Below, one piece after another: positions 1 to 11,857 of a stretch of 64,000 bases of DNA. A model generated the notes under the pieces. It was given only the letters and a program-made list of their open reading frames with translations. It searched no databases and was not told where the DNA came from. The position numbers and the translations under genes were made by a program. The DNA is taken from contig NC_067197.1 of assembly GCF_000699445.3 (NCBI RefSeq), positions 12,778,152 through 12,842,151 on the forward strand, in the 5' to 3' direction. The stretch comes from Schistosoma haematobium (lineage: Eukaryota > Platyhelminthes > Trematoda > Strigeidida > Schistosomatidae). Within the stretch, counting starts at the first letter, position 1. Every line of letters begins with the position of its first letter.

Positions 1-130
1 AAAACCTCATGGCAAAAGGTTATGAAGGTCGACTTAAAGAGGACAGAAACGGAATTAGAAAGGAATTGTGAATCGGGAGAGTCGTGAAGAATGTGAACGA
101 CAAATGATGGAAATTTGTAAATGTAGTATT
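1..130 (+). repeat. Dispersed repeat, copy A (retroelement UTR-like)
   Basis: The stretch containing TTATGAAGGTCGACTTAAAG and GGAATTGTGAATCGGGAGAG matches, in the opposite orientation, the segment at 25060-25170 with perhaps 75% identity by eye. It is cut by the window edge. It is probably part of a retroelement end; the family is not named with confidence. Confidence 0.5.
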
Positions 131-1683
131 TAATGTATGGTTCTCTTATATTATCAAGATATCCTGTAATACGTTGGTTGTCCCAAAGTTTAAAGAAAGA
201 CAATTGTCTGGTTCTCCATATAGATTATATTAATGCTACAACCAATATATGTTTATGAAGAAAACTCTCCAGACTTATCAAAACAATCATATTAGCGTGC
301 TGTCAGTACTTAATGTTTTTCATGACTCAAAAACAAAACACTGTCTACAAGATCAGTACTCGTATTTAGCACCTATGCGTTATTTATTAACAAAATAATC
401 AATATCACTAATATATCAGACGGCACTAGATTTTAGCGCAATTGAAGGTTACAAGGACAGTTAATAAGAAAAAATGTGTACACTGAGCAGAAAAATGGAT
501 CTTAAAATTCACATATAACATTACTTTAAACATAACACAACGATATACTTATAATTAGCTGTTCAGTAAACTAATACCAGTTCAAATTGTCAACGTGAAC
601 TAAAATTATCCTCATACATATTAAAATTACATATTGGAATCAATCCATATTACTTGAATTAGGAGTCATTTTGAAAAGATACTCATAAGCAAATTGCAAT
701 TTTTATGATTTCACGTTTTCTACTGTCGCCTTTATTTTCCTGTTAACAATTCCTCTCAATCGTATTTACTATTTAACTTCCAATACTAGTGTTACCTAGA
801 TATCTTCTACAAATTACACATATCAAAGGAATGCGTCTTTATGGAGACCTCTATGTTGATTAAATAACCATAAATATTGTTAGATAGCAATCTAACTCAA
901 AGAAAACATGGATTTATTAGAAATTGGATTGTACAGGAGAAAACTATTCACAAATAAATTCTGTAGAATCTGTAAACAAATTTATTATCTTACCAATCGA
1001 AAAATTTAATAATGCAAATGCATCAGGGGATAGTAGCAATAGGCATTTATTTCTTTAATGAGGACTGAATATTTACATTGGTTAATCACTGAATAATAAC
1101 CAGCGTTTTGTTTATTTAGTAATTATTGTTGATTGTACTTCGTCGACACGTTATGATATGGTTTCTAGTCTGAGTGACTAGATATATTTTGGTGTTCGGT
1201 GGAGATAACTCCCCAGATTGTAAACTTGGGTGATGCGAGTGCGAATCTCTCTGAGCTAGGAGTGTGCTTTGATAATTGATGCCAACGAGCACAAAATCCA
1301 AAAACAAGGATTCCTGCTGACTACCACCTACTACCCAACATCTGAACCAATTATTTATCTACTGGATAATTTTTTTGAGGCAGATTTTGTGAACTTAAAC
1401 GCTCGTTGTTTACGGGATGTTGTAGGCAGTATTTAGCAAGTAAATAATGGTTTGAATACTAAACATAATGATTTCAGTTAATATTTTAAATTAACTGATA
1501 CCGCATGGCTTCACACATCGAGATTAATCAAAAAAAGGAATTTTGTAGACAATTCCCCAAAGTATGTTATACTGGGAAAAGCAAAGCTATACTAATTCTT
1601 TTGAGATTCTAACGCCAGGTTTCAATAGATACCAGTTTAAAATTCAGGTATAAACATGTATCTTATTTATTTCTGTGCAAATG
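131..1683. other. Non-coding stretch at the left edge
   Basis: No supported exon. It is AT-rich throughout, with a slightly more GC-rich island near 1140-1300 containing GAGTGCGAATCTCTC, a box-B-like motif that may be a decayed tRNA-derived SINE. If the large gene continues leftward this is intron; otherwise it is its 3' flank. Confidence 0.4.
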
Positions 1684-1742
1684 TCATAATAAATAATTCG
1701 AAGAAGATAGTTTAAAGTAGTAAGTGAAAAAAACCCACATAC

Positions 1743-2121
1743 TTCTTCGTTGTACACTACTATTTCTCTTGATTGAATTTATTAATTCTTGTAAATAAGT
1801 TTTCGCGTGCAAAAGTCTTGTTCCAGAATGTTCCAGAATTCCTTTATGAATATTACTGAAATATCGATCATCCAAACGATTAAGACGAGCATCAAGTGAT
1901 AAAAATTCACGTTTGTTCAATTGTTTTTCTGACTGAAATAAATTGATTTGAGCTTTTCGTTTACGATTGATAATACGCGGAATAGTTTGATATTTTCTTT
2001 CATACAATTTACTATGTCGTTTGTTATGATGTCTAGTGTAATATGTATAGTTAAAAGAATTAAAATGGTCACTGAAACTACTCATAGGATATAAACAATT
2101 TTTGATGTCCTGAATTTCATG
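1743..2121 (-). CDS. Exon 13 of the spectrin-repeat-like gene (last one seen)
   Basis: Enters in phase 0 from a TTTTTATAG acceptor. It encodes a basic region (YERKYQTIPRIINRKRKAQ) and then a helix (LLHAKTYLQELINSIKR). Two ends are possible: a GTATGT donor at 1742, making the gene continue past the window edge, or read-through to TGA at 1684-1686, which adds about 19 hydrophobic/aromatic residues. I favour splicing because the read-through tail is low quality, but an AATAAA-like signal just downstream on the minus strand keeps the terminal-exon option open. Confidence 0.65.
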
Positions 2122-2387
2122 CTATAAAAAACAAAAAAAAAACAAACAAACTAGATCAACATGAAGTAATAGAGAGAAACAAAATCATGCTTGTAAATAA
2201 TTCTGTTGAATATTTACAATAATTATAGATGATTAAGGACAAAAATAATAATTACTAGGGTCAATTAACACTTATCAATTATACTTTTTTTGAGAATATA
2301 TAACAGTTAAGAAAGATCTGAAAAGTTGAAAAACTCAACAAAATCAGTAAAAGTAATATCAGGTAAATTTCTATTGATTAGAAATTA

Positions 2388-2485
2388 GAAGGACACCGCT
2401 GTGCTAATGCGGTATGGCAAATTGGATTGATGTATATACGTGCCTGGTCCTACGTTGTAGCTGACTGACTGACTAACTAAGCGAG
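2388..2485 (+). mobile_element. RTE-like non-LTR retrotransposon, 3' tail only
   Basis: Contains the CTGTGCTAATG...GCCTGGTCCTACGTTGTA...GACTGACTGACTAACT tail also found behind the RT fragments at 46805-46905 (same strand) and 4066-4130 (opposite strand). Only the last ~100 bases are present: a 5'-truncated insertion in intron 12. Confidence 0.65.
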
Positions 2486-3033
2486 AAGGATAATGTTGAA
2501 AAATGACCTGTTTAGTAATTTCTAGATTTGATTTTTATTCTAAAAAAAGTTTTGATTCATTGTATTAAACACACCAACGTTGATATGTAAAACTGTTAAC
2601 ATTATATTATAGAAAATATGCACAAATCAATAAAATCGTACAGTTACACACATACATAATATTAATCAATTAAAAGATGTTACAATGCAGAGACAATAAA
2701 AAAAGAACATTTTGAACTCAGACATTAAAAGTTTCAAAGAAGTAAACAAAGACAGTATATAGTCAAAAGTACTATGTGATAGCACAGAGTGGTATTTATT
2801 GTCATAGCTTCTACTATACAAATATAAGTTCAATGTGATTTACCTACATAACAATCACTATTCACATAACGAGACAGGTAAACGAATATAAAAAGTATTT
2901 CTAGCTGTGATTAAAATTTATCGAAATCATAGGTTAATTCTAATATTTGAAAAGTAATTTCATTTCCTAACACTGAAACTAATTACTTCTCATTGGAATA
3001 AAATAATAATAAAATTTAACAGAAATTTCTTAC

Positions 3034-3498
3034 GTTTGATATGACATCCATTGTATCTATACTTGGTAAATGCTGTGAACCGCCATCGGGGCATGTACGC
3101 AGCCCACGAACAGATGATTCAGGGCTGAGTAAATTATCTGTATGCTCAGCAGACCAACTTTCTGCTCCATGAGTATTACTTATTGATGTGTTATTGCAAA
3201 CTTCAAAGCTTGCATCTAAACTACATTTTCGATTGAATAAGTCTGTTGTAGATGTAGAAAGAATATCATTCGTATCTTGTCCTTGATTTCTGGAACAGTC
3301 ATTTTCCTCTATAATACTACTAGAATTCGATTTCATAAATTTCTTTGGTTCTGTATGACTGTGTAAAGATGGTGAGTTCAGTTCTCGTTCAATATCATTA
3401 AAAAATGAACTTCCGACATCATCCCACGGAAATTCTTCAGCGTACATACTTGGTGGTTCATAAGCTTGAGTATCACTGGAATTAGAGTAGAGTGATGC
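3034..3498 (-). CDS. Exon 12 of the spectrin-repeat-like gene
   Basis: 155 codons, phase 0 at both ends, acceptor CATTTTCAG and donor GTAAGA. The sequence is acidic and Ser/Thr-rich, with FPWDDVGSSFFNDIEREL near its start. It follows directly on the WDDYQ end of exon 11, giving two W-D-D clusters about 25 residues apart. No enzymatic motif is seen. Confidence 0.75.
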
Positions 3499-3689
3499 CT
3501 GAAAATGAGGAAAAAAATATTGCCATAGACAATAAATGATAAAAATAAGATTGACAGGTTAAAACAAGAAACAGAGAAAGATAATTCATTTAAATTTAAG
3601 TAAAGTTTGAAGGACAGTAAGATAGGGTTTATTTTGACATATATTTATTTATTTACTGAATACATGAGAAGTCCTAGAGTGATTTCTAC

Positions 3690-3885
3690 CTTAGTTAGTC
3701 ATTCACTTACCAGGTACAAAACAACGCAACTGAATTCAAGCCACACTCTGTGTATGAAGCCTAGTGATACCGTCCAGTTATGCAAAGAAGTGTAGGTAGA
3801 AAGAGATTCAAACCTAGAGGTTAGTGCGTAAAAGTTCAACGCCTTAGCAGCTAAGCAGCCACTCAAACAATACGATTTTTTCAAC
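3690..3885 (-). repeat. tRNA-derived SINE
   Basis: On the minus strand a box-A-like TTAGCTGCTAAGGCG is followed about 30 nt later by a box-B-like GGTTTGAATCTC, the internal pol III promoter arrangement of tRNA-derived SINEs. The sequence then continues with unrelated, more GC-rich body. No cloverleaf closes, so it is not a tRNA gene. Confidence 0.55.
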
Positions 3886-4065
3886 TATATACGAAACCCA
3901 ATATGAGAAATCAAATGAAATAGAGCTCAGAAATTAAGTGTCTAAACTAGAAGTTTACAGTTTAATTACCGATATATAATCTACTGATTCTAATAAAGTG
4001 ATAAACACTTAGTGGTAATATAAAATTTGAAAGCCCTTTAATTAGAATACTTTGGATAGTCACTC

Positions 4066-4965
4066 AGCTACAACGTAGGACCAGGAACACATATGTATCA
4101 GTCCAAATTGCCACACCTCATTAGCATAAAAAGATGACCACCATATTCATAGTAGCAATTACTCCAGTGGTAGTAATATATATAAGAAAGATTGCATATA
4201 AGGATATAGTACAGGAAGAAAAATTAGTTCGTAAGAAGACATAAATTAATTCTTATCCCACAGTTTAAGGGAAGACAGTGAGTGTATATGCCTATGATTC
4301 TGAGCCATGTCATCAAGAGTCTCCAACCATTCGTTAGGACAGTCGCGCGGACCCCAACCAAGTAGTCTGCATCTACCAACATGGCTAAAACTAGAAGTTA
4401 GTGACTTCAAGCACTGATGCCACGGTTTGGTTTGGCCGGCCCTAATTTCCCTCTAATCGTCTCCAACACTAGTCAGCATTACACATCGTGGTAATCGGTA
4501 TTCAAGCATACGTAACACGTGGCCCAACCATCTCAGTCGACTGATTTACCATCATTCCCTAATACCCTGCGTCTGACCTCCCTATTACTTACCCGGTGAT
4601 CCCAGCAGACGCCAGCAATATTTCTGAGGCATCTGTGGTCAAATACTAGTAGCTCACGAGTGTCTTCTACTCTTAATGGCCATGTTTCGCTGCCGTAAAG
4701 TAAAACAGAACGAACTGCTACGCAGTATACTCGTCCCTTGATTGATAGACGGATATCTAGCCTGTGCCATAGGTGATGTAAGTTGGGAAAAGTCAAACGA
4801 GCTTTTTGAATCCGTGCTGAGATTTCGTCAGACACCAACCCATTAGGGCTGATCAGACTTCCAAGATAAGTGAAGTTGTCAACGCGTTCGACTACTTCAC
4901 TCCCTATTCTTAGTTTAGGTGTCGACACAGGTCAGTCCTGGAGCAACAACTCGCATTTAGAGGGG
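4066..4965 (-). pseudogene. RTE-like non-LTR retrotransposon, C-terminal RT remnant with 3' tail
   Basis: The minus strand encodes the post-palm portion of an RTE-type reverse transcriptase: FTYLGSLISPNG, then SVLLYGSETWPLRVEDTREL and FDHRCLRNIAGVCWDHRVSN. Frames break near 4533, but the coding signal continues to about 4290 (GRCRLLGWGPRD equivalent), ending in the shared tail that contains CAACGTAGGACCAGG on the plus strand. The endonuclease and catalytic RT motifs are missing: a dead, 5'-truncated copy in intron 11. The copy at 46226-46905 is the same family. Confidence 0.85.
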
Positions 4966-6125
4966 AGAAACACATCCCAACTTGGATAAGACAGAGTAAG
5001 ATTATGGTTGATCGTTTAAGGGATTCAGTTACTTGTTAATGGAAGTTTAGCGCGAGACAATCCCCTTTATTTAATATAGGTAAAATCAATCCGGACCTAA
5101 CACAACTCATTAATGAAATTCAAATTCATATACTTAGATTTAGGGTACACCGTTTTGTGTATCGGTTAGTGTTATGAACGGGGAATTAAGAAGCCCAGAC
5201 AATTACGAAAGCTATTTTCTTGGGACGTTATTGCATTTCATTCAAACCCTGTAAAACACTTATATTTATTTTTGTCCCTATCTTATTCTACATAACACGA
5301 GCTCTCGTTCTATGTATCATTCACTAGCATACCCTTTTTTGTTCCAAAAATATTGTAATTTAAACATTATATTTTGCACTATATTTTCTACCCTAATTCC
5401 CTGTTTCGGGCATAACTGTATTTTTCCAAATTATCGTACGTCGTGGTCAAGATATGCACTTATTTATTCATGTACATTTTTGTAGTAATCCGAATTCAGA
5501 GAATCCAGAGTTCAGTGTTCCAACTGTCTTGTCTTCTTTCACTTGCGTGCTTGCCAACCAATCAGGATTTATAATAGTTCTCTCTACCCCAATCGAACTC
5601 ACGCGTATTAGACTCAAGGTTAAGCCACTCAGCCTAGCGCGTCAAGGTCATAATTTAGACTAGACAGACCAAGGTCAAGTCATAACAAGTATCACGGGGT
5701 AAAAGCGATTCAAGGTCATAACAGTTAGTGATGCTGTGATGTGTCGACATAAGTAGTATATAATGTCAATGAGCAACAGAATGCCTGACAGCAGGTTGAG
5801 AAGATGGAGGATGGAAAATGGGAACAAAAAACAATTGGTAGGGATAAGCAGGAACAATGAAGTTTGAGACAATTAATGAACATTTTGCAAATGAAGTACA
5901 GGAGTATGAGTTTTCTATTTTATCAAGTAAATCCGTAATTTTGTGATGAATGTAATGAGATGTCCTTACCTGCGTTCTCGTTCACTAAAATACTATTTGA
6001 AAATTCGAACAGTAATTGGTGGAGTGCGGATTCCACTTTAAGATCTAACAATTAAACACTAAATACTTTGACTACTAATCCCTTGTATCGCAAAAATTAC
6101 TACAACTTATAACATGGACATAACT
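4966..6125. other. Intron 11 stretch, probable composite of old repeats
   Basis: No exon supported. 5380-5700 is locally more GC-rich and contains three AAGGTCATA/CAAGGTCA-type motifs (5644, 5669 and 5711), suggesting a decayed repeat, possibly a retroelement terminal region. The family is not identified. Confidence 0.3.
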
Positions 6126-6185
6126 CTACTCGATCAGATGACGTAACTTGTATAATTTAAAATAATTAGAAGAAAACGAACTTAC

Positions 6186-6835
6186 CTGATAATCATCCCA
6201 AAAATTTAACAAAGGTTCATGTGAATCCTCCAATGCCGATATATCATTATCATCATCATTATCATCTTGACAAGTTCTCTTTTCATCTTTTCCATCCAAA
6301 TCATTCATGAATAAAGGACATAAATTATAAGCATTATTATTTTGATTTTTCTTCTCTAACAATTGTTTGTCTGTCGAATCAACCAGGTTGTCATTTTTAT
6401 TATTATTTTCACCAAGTTTGAGATTCGAAGCCTCTAAACCAGCTAACCAGGATTCAAACCGAGTTGGTGAATATCGATTACGAATTAATTCTTCTGCCTT
6501 CTCAGCTGCATTTAAATATGTTCTAACTTGCATTCGCCATTGACGTTGTTCCAATTCACTTGCATTATCAGGTATCGATTTACAGTAATAACTGTGGTTA
6601 CTATTTACTTCACAATCTGAGTTTGATCTTGAATCAATATGGAACATTTGCGTGTCAACAGAACTATATTGTGAAACAACTGATTTAGTGTGATTGAACG
6701 TTTCATTAGAAATTTGATTGTACAGATTTAAAGAAACTGAACTCATACAATTTCTATTTTTTGATGTTTTTTTAAGATGACTTTTGAAAAATTTCTTATT
6801 TCTTGATTTAGTATTTGTATGTTTCATCTTGAATT
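6186..6835 (-). CDS. Exon 11 of the spectrin-repeat-like gene
   Basis: The largest exon: 650 nt, phase 1 in and phase 0 out, acceptor CACTTTTTAG and donor GTAAGT. It begins with a Lys-rich segment that could act as a nuclear-localisation-like patch. A helical block follows (ELEQRQWRMQVRTYLNAAEK, then RFESWLAGLEASNLKL) that reads like part of a spectrin repeat. It closes with a strongly acidic run (DDNDDDND) and LLNFWDDYQ. Confidence 0.8.
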
Positions 6836-6857
6836 CTAAAAAGTGAATAAAAGACAA

Positions 6858-8865
6858 TTGAACTAGTTAGTTTTGATGAGGAATATCACTGATTTTAGTG
6901 AATAATTCAAATTTAGTCAGTCGTAGGTAACGTAGAATCTAATAGAAGTGTATATCAATTCAAGTTATTACATTTCATACTTTTACATAGAGAGAGTGGA
7001 GTGAACAAGATTAAAATGAAAATGATCAAAATAAGACTATCGACTTCAGTGGAAAACAAAGTATGAGTGAACTAGTTAGAGAGGAATGATGTTTAGGAAT
7101 GTAAAGTATAAAAGTTAAAAAATAAATACAAATCTATTAATACGATTGATTCGGAGCTGTTTCAATGAAGAAGTATCTAATCATAAATTAATTCGAAAAC
7201 GTTATACAAATCTGTCGAACAGTATCAGGTGACTATCCTCAATTCAAGATACCATACATCATACGTTAATAAATACTTAGATTTGAATATAAATAGCAAA
7301 CTGTATGTACTATAGTGAACAAACCTACAGAAATAAAATACCTTTCAATGAGCGCTTTTAGATGTTACAGACAAGCAACAGAACTCTACAGCTTAAAACA
7401 TTTTGCAATCAATTCTTAAGCGTCCAAAGTACTTCTCAACATAGCTATAGTTTGGATAAAAGGTGATAAGATAAATTTTATCCGTTACTTCTTAATCAAC
7501 GATTATACAAACTGTTAAATACAATACTATTCGTTTTACCATTTTCTAATAATTGATTAGAAAATAAATTTTATATTACATTTGTGGACACTATTCTTTA
7601 TCTCATTAAAAGTTGTTTAGACAAAGCTTTGATTTAATCAATCCATACTGTTCACTTAATGAAAATAAGTAAACATTTCCAAAAACAAACTGTCAAACTA
7701 CACAGCTTCTTCATGTATTTCTGTCAAAAACTGCCAATTTAACTTTATTCAAATTTAATTGAAAAGTTCAACGTCTTATCAACACTAAAATTTATCAAAC
7801 TACTAATATCTTTAAGTAATAACACATCTTTATACGGTTTTGAACAACATAAAAAAATGGTTTTTAGTTTTTATAGAGACGATTAAACTCCTAAACAATG
7901 GTACATAACTCGCCAAAATAAAGAATTGAATGAATAACCATTTCTTTATTTCAATAACCGTTGTTTATGTTCAATAGTTTAATATATTAAATATGCTAAT
8001 ATATAGAATAATAAAAAAAATATGACTAAGCAAGTGAACCATTGCATGAACGAGTGAATGAGTAAATGATCAATCGAGTGAGTGAGTGAACAGTTGAAAC
8101 TCAACCAGTCAGCACGCACATGACTGATTGATTATTTTTTCTGTTTGTTACTTTGTGAAAAGATAACGATGATGATGACGATCATTATGATTAAGTTGAA
8201 CCGATTAAAACAAAAGATAAAATAACAATAATTTAAATGACCTAACTTCCCTCATTTCTGTGAACAAAAGACAAGAAAAAGTAGCAAGAGAGATAGATAA
8301 AGAGAGTGAACAGATTAGTTTAGACTAATGTTCTTTTGTGTTTAATATAAGTTGCACGCATATTGAAAGTAACCATAAATAGCAAAAAAAAGGCGTATTA
8401 TTAACCTGGTTGAAAAGAATTGAAAATATTCAGAAATAGAAAGTATTTCACAAATGTACACAATAGACAGCTTGTCAAAGGAAACATACACACTTACATT
8501 TATATTTTTACTCAGTGTATTATGATATAAATGTTAGTAGAGTGTTCAGATATACTAACAAGACAATGTATTGCTTTCTTAAATAGTGTTCAGTAAAATC
8601 GTCTTTGTTATATTATTTTCTCAAATTATTGTTTTCAAAATAGAACAATTGTATTACTAGTCACTGATTAAATATTACCATTATCCAAATTATGCAAATA
8701 TTGAAGTATTTATAAAAGTGGAAAAATGTTTTACCTGTAAAACATTGATTTTGAGAAGTAATTCCCGACGTTCAAGTAAAACCTGTTACCGTTGGAGTTC
8801 AACCGTGCTAAGCGCGAGGCATTAACATACCAATTGGACTAGAAAGTGGTTGCACAATAATGCGT
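6858..8865. other. Intron 10 stretch without a recognised gene
   Basis: AT-rich sequence. A short purine-rich GAGTGA-type direct repetition sits at 8040-8095. Nothing else is supported. Confidence 0.5.
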
Positions 8866-8867
8866 TA

Positions 8868-9010
8868 CCATTGGTAGCTAACTCGGTGGTTTAAAGGTTA
8901 AACACTAGTCACTAGTTTTGAAAGTTCTAGGTTCAATCCCCAGTTCGGTCGTAGATGCTCACCGGTAAGGAGTTTAACACTATGAAAATGCTCTTTTAAC
9001 TGATATCAGT
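8868..9010 (+). repeat. tRNA-derived SINE
   Basis: TAGCTAACTCGGTGGTTTAA (box A) and GTTCTAGGTTCAATCCC (box B), spaced about 40 nt apart, then a short body ending near CTTTTAACTGATATCAG. The layout is a pol III-driven SINE rather than a tRNA gene because flanking acceptor-stem pairing is absent. Confidence 0.6.
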
Positions 9011-9739
9011 CTTTGACGTCATCCATTAAAATCAATGAATCAAACAAATATCAGTAACATTATTGATAATTTGTAAATGTATTACACAAGGCTTGGTCAA
9101 GTTCGCCTAAGTGGCTCTAAGAACTAATATTATTTTCACAGATTTAAAGTGACATTATAAGTATAATGTCATTGGAACAAGCAAACACTCGGACAATGAA
9201 TTCGGGATGCGGAGAAAATGTTTTTTATGAATAAAAATTGTTAATAACAAACGTAACTATAAGACGATTTTTTGGAATTGAAACCAAGTGATTATTATAA
9301 TGAACAAACGGAGTATGGGTGACTTATAGTCAATACAATTGACATACGTAAACTTACTTAAACACAATGACAATTTTGCATAGACAATATGCATGGACGG
9401 ATATAAAATCCAAGTTATTAATTTAATAAACATAAACTTTAATGAACTTTTCTTAAAGTAATTTCTGAAGTAAAACTATTATTTAGCTTACTTTTCAAGT
9501 ATTTATTCATGTATTTGATACAGTGATTTTATTTTTCAACACAGTAAGTACCCCTTTATTAAAACAACTCAGTTATAAAAAACTAAACAGTGACAGTTAT
9601 TTGATGGAAGAATATACATATCAAGTTAAAAATTCATTGAAACTAACAGGAGAAGAACTTGCATAGTTATAGGATTTCTAGTTTTTTTAAAGTTTAGTTA
9701 ACACAAGCACTCGTAGATAAAATCCATACTTCGCTCAAG

Positions 9740-9905
9740 ATCATGATTAACTCAGTAGCTCAGCGGAGTTTGGAGTGAAAGTACTAGGTTTGAGCTTCAG
9801 TGTGAACATCAATAGTGAGATACAGATACATCGAATTGACGAGTACCAAGTAGGTGGACGCACTCATCCTGGATTCCAGCTTGTAACTAATAGTGAAATT
9901 TATTT
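9740..9905 (+). repeat. Sm-alpha-like SINE with decayed hammerhead region
   Basis: ACTCAGTAGCTCAGCGG (box A) and CTAGGTTTGAGCTTCAG (box B) are followed by GTGAACATCAATAG, then a degraded hammerhead segment (TTGACGAGTACC ... GGATTCCAGCTTG). The order matches the Sm-alpha type repeat at 11190-11411. The GAAAC core is lost, so no ribozyme activity is expected. Confidence 0.65.
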
Positions 9906-11055
9906 GAAAAAAAGTGACCGAATAGTATCATTGCACCGAGTAGATAAATCATATGACTTAGTCATGGGTTATAACAATTGAATTGTGATTGATTTCATAT
10001 ATTTGATTGCATAATTTAACTACTGACCTAGTCTTGGTATGATAGAATTATAAAAAGGTTAATATATTATAAAATCTTATAAAATAAATTCCGGAAATAT
10101 CACTTCTTAAGTGTAAGTGGTTTTAGCAAATTAATATAAAAAAGAAATAATGAAATGTATGATTCATTGGATAGAATAAAAAATAGGTACCAATACTAAT
10201 TAATAGTACTGCTACTCACTAAAATTATTCTATCAGTGTACCATTTAATGTGAAAATGGGCTATTTTATTACTGTTATGTGGAAAAATGTAAACACAGTA
10301 ATGGTTTATTGAGGAATTTGAAACAGTCTAATAAATGTTAAGAGGGAACAGGAATATCTCAAGGATAATGAGAGACATTCAATTCATTAAATGAAATATA
10401 TGTATATGAAAAAGTACACATGCATACACTATGCAAGTGTGTATTTCTGTGAGTACATTTCCATTAGTAAAGAATTTAGGGGAAAGGAATCGCCCAAACA
10501 TACAAACAAACAAATAAAGAAAGAATGAGAATTCTGGTTGATATTAGCAACGGCCACTTACACTGTAATTGTTCAAAATAAACCACGTAGAATAACAGAG
10601 TGAAGAAAATACAATATAATCAATATGAATTGAACTATACTCTCACACACACATAAGTGAGTCTATTATACAACTAACATATGATATATTTGTACATATC
10701 TATGATTGACATCAGATAATAACACTTTCCCAGGTACTATTTACTACTAAAGTAACCAAGTTAGATCCAGGAATCATTACTTTTTATTCTATTTTGAAAA
10801 ATAAGACGAATCACGGCTACTTAAACTGCAATATAAAAACAGTGTATCCAAATAAATAGTTAATTCGATTTTAGTTAAAAAGTCAATTTATTTGAAATTA
10901 TCAACCTAATTCTTGACAGAAATACTTACAAATGTGAGAGCTTTATAAGCTCGACAAAAAAAATTAATTTGAATACAGATCTATGTAACTAACAAATCAT
11001 AATGAAGAAGATGAAAGAAATACAGAAAACTTAAATTTTCAAGCTACCTTTTCTA

Positions 11056-11188
11056 CAATTCATCTTGTATTGTTTATTTGGATCTTGCCATTGATGTTTA
11101 GGACTGCAATTGATCAGTCTCTTGTTGGCATATGTGCATCCTGTGAGGATTGCCTCGATATTGCCTTAAGTCACAATCATTATAAGGA
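11056..11188 (+). repeat. Dispersed repeat module next to Sm-alpha copy
   Basis: The sequence from TTCTACAATTCATCTTGTAT through GATTGCCTCGATATTGCC matches the repeats at 31590-31740 and 41498-41620. In all three it ends with a conserved GATTG(C/T)CTCGA...TCAC segment; here and at 31 kb a hammerhead-containing module follows directly. The modules probably moved together. Confidence 0.6.
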
Positions 11189-11189
11189 A

Positions 11190-11411
11190 AGATGAATAGT
11201 AGCTAGCAGTGAAATCCAGGACTCGCGTTTCGTCCTATTTGAAACTGCAGCCCCGAGTTGATATTCACTTCGAGACTCAAACCCAGTGCCGTTCGCTTCA
11301 AACGCCACCACGTTATCCACTTAGCTACTGAGTCCTGATACCCCGGTATATCCAACTGTCGAGTCCCAAACAAGACGAAACGCGCGTCCAGGATACCACT
11401 GCTAGCCACCA
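11190..11411 (-). mobile_element. Sm-alpha-like SINE with hammerhead-type inverted ends
   Basis: Read on the minus strand: GGTGGCTAGCAGTGG, a hammerhead-like arm, then CTCAGTAGCTAAGTGGATAA (box A), GCACTGGGTTTGAGTCTC (box B), GTGAATATCAACTCGG, and a second arm CAAATAGGACGAAACGCGAG. Hammerhead-core sequence therefore appears at both ends in opposite orientation. The plus-strand core at 11355-11398 reads CTGTCGAG...GAAACGCGCGTCC, with one change in the CTGANGA box; the minus-strand copy lacks the CTGANGA box. Both are probably inactive. It lies in intron 10. Confidence 0.75.
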
Positions 11412-11576
11412 TCCATCTTTGCTTATGATGCCTTTCTACACTATTTATAAGTGATTAGTAATTCAAGGTACTATTTATTTTGCGAAGAATTTTCATCCTA
11501 ATCGAAATAAATTAATTTAATTTTTTTGTGTGTAATAAAAGTGAGTAAATGACAATAGACCTAAATTATTACTTAC

Positions 11577-11857
11577 CAAGTAAATGCCTCATTATTTTGC
11601 TGTTGCCAATTCGTTTTAACTGATAAAAACTATGTAAATTGTTGTATTTAGTAATCACAGATTTTCGTCCACTGGTAATTTTTCTGATATTATTATTAAT
11701 ATTATTCACAGTGTATACATGCGCATTGCATGATCTATCATTTACTTGACGACGGTTCGAGATAAATGGCAAATCTATACTTCCTGATTTATTCATTCCT
11801 GTTACGGATGATTTCACAATAGGTAACGACCAACATTTGTGTATTGTTTCATTATTT
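11577..11857 (-). CDS. Exon 10 of the spectrin-repeat-like gene
   Basis: 281 nt; its first base completes the split codon from exon 9 and it leaves in phase 1 at GTAAGT. It encodes a basic, Asn-rich segment (NNINNNIRKITSGRKS). The acceptor is a weak CTCTTAAG, so the exact 5' border is the least certain part of this exon. Confidence 0.6.

Noticed and set aside
8868..9010. Possible tRNA gene
   Set aside because: Has A and B boxes but no acceptor-stem pairing or complete cloverleaf; fits a tRNA-derived SINE.
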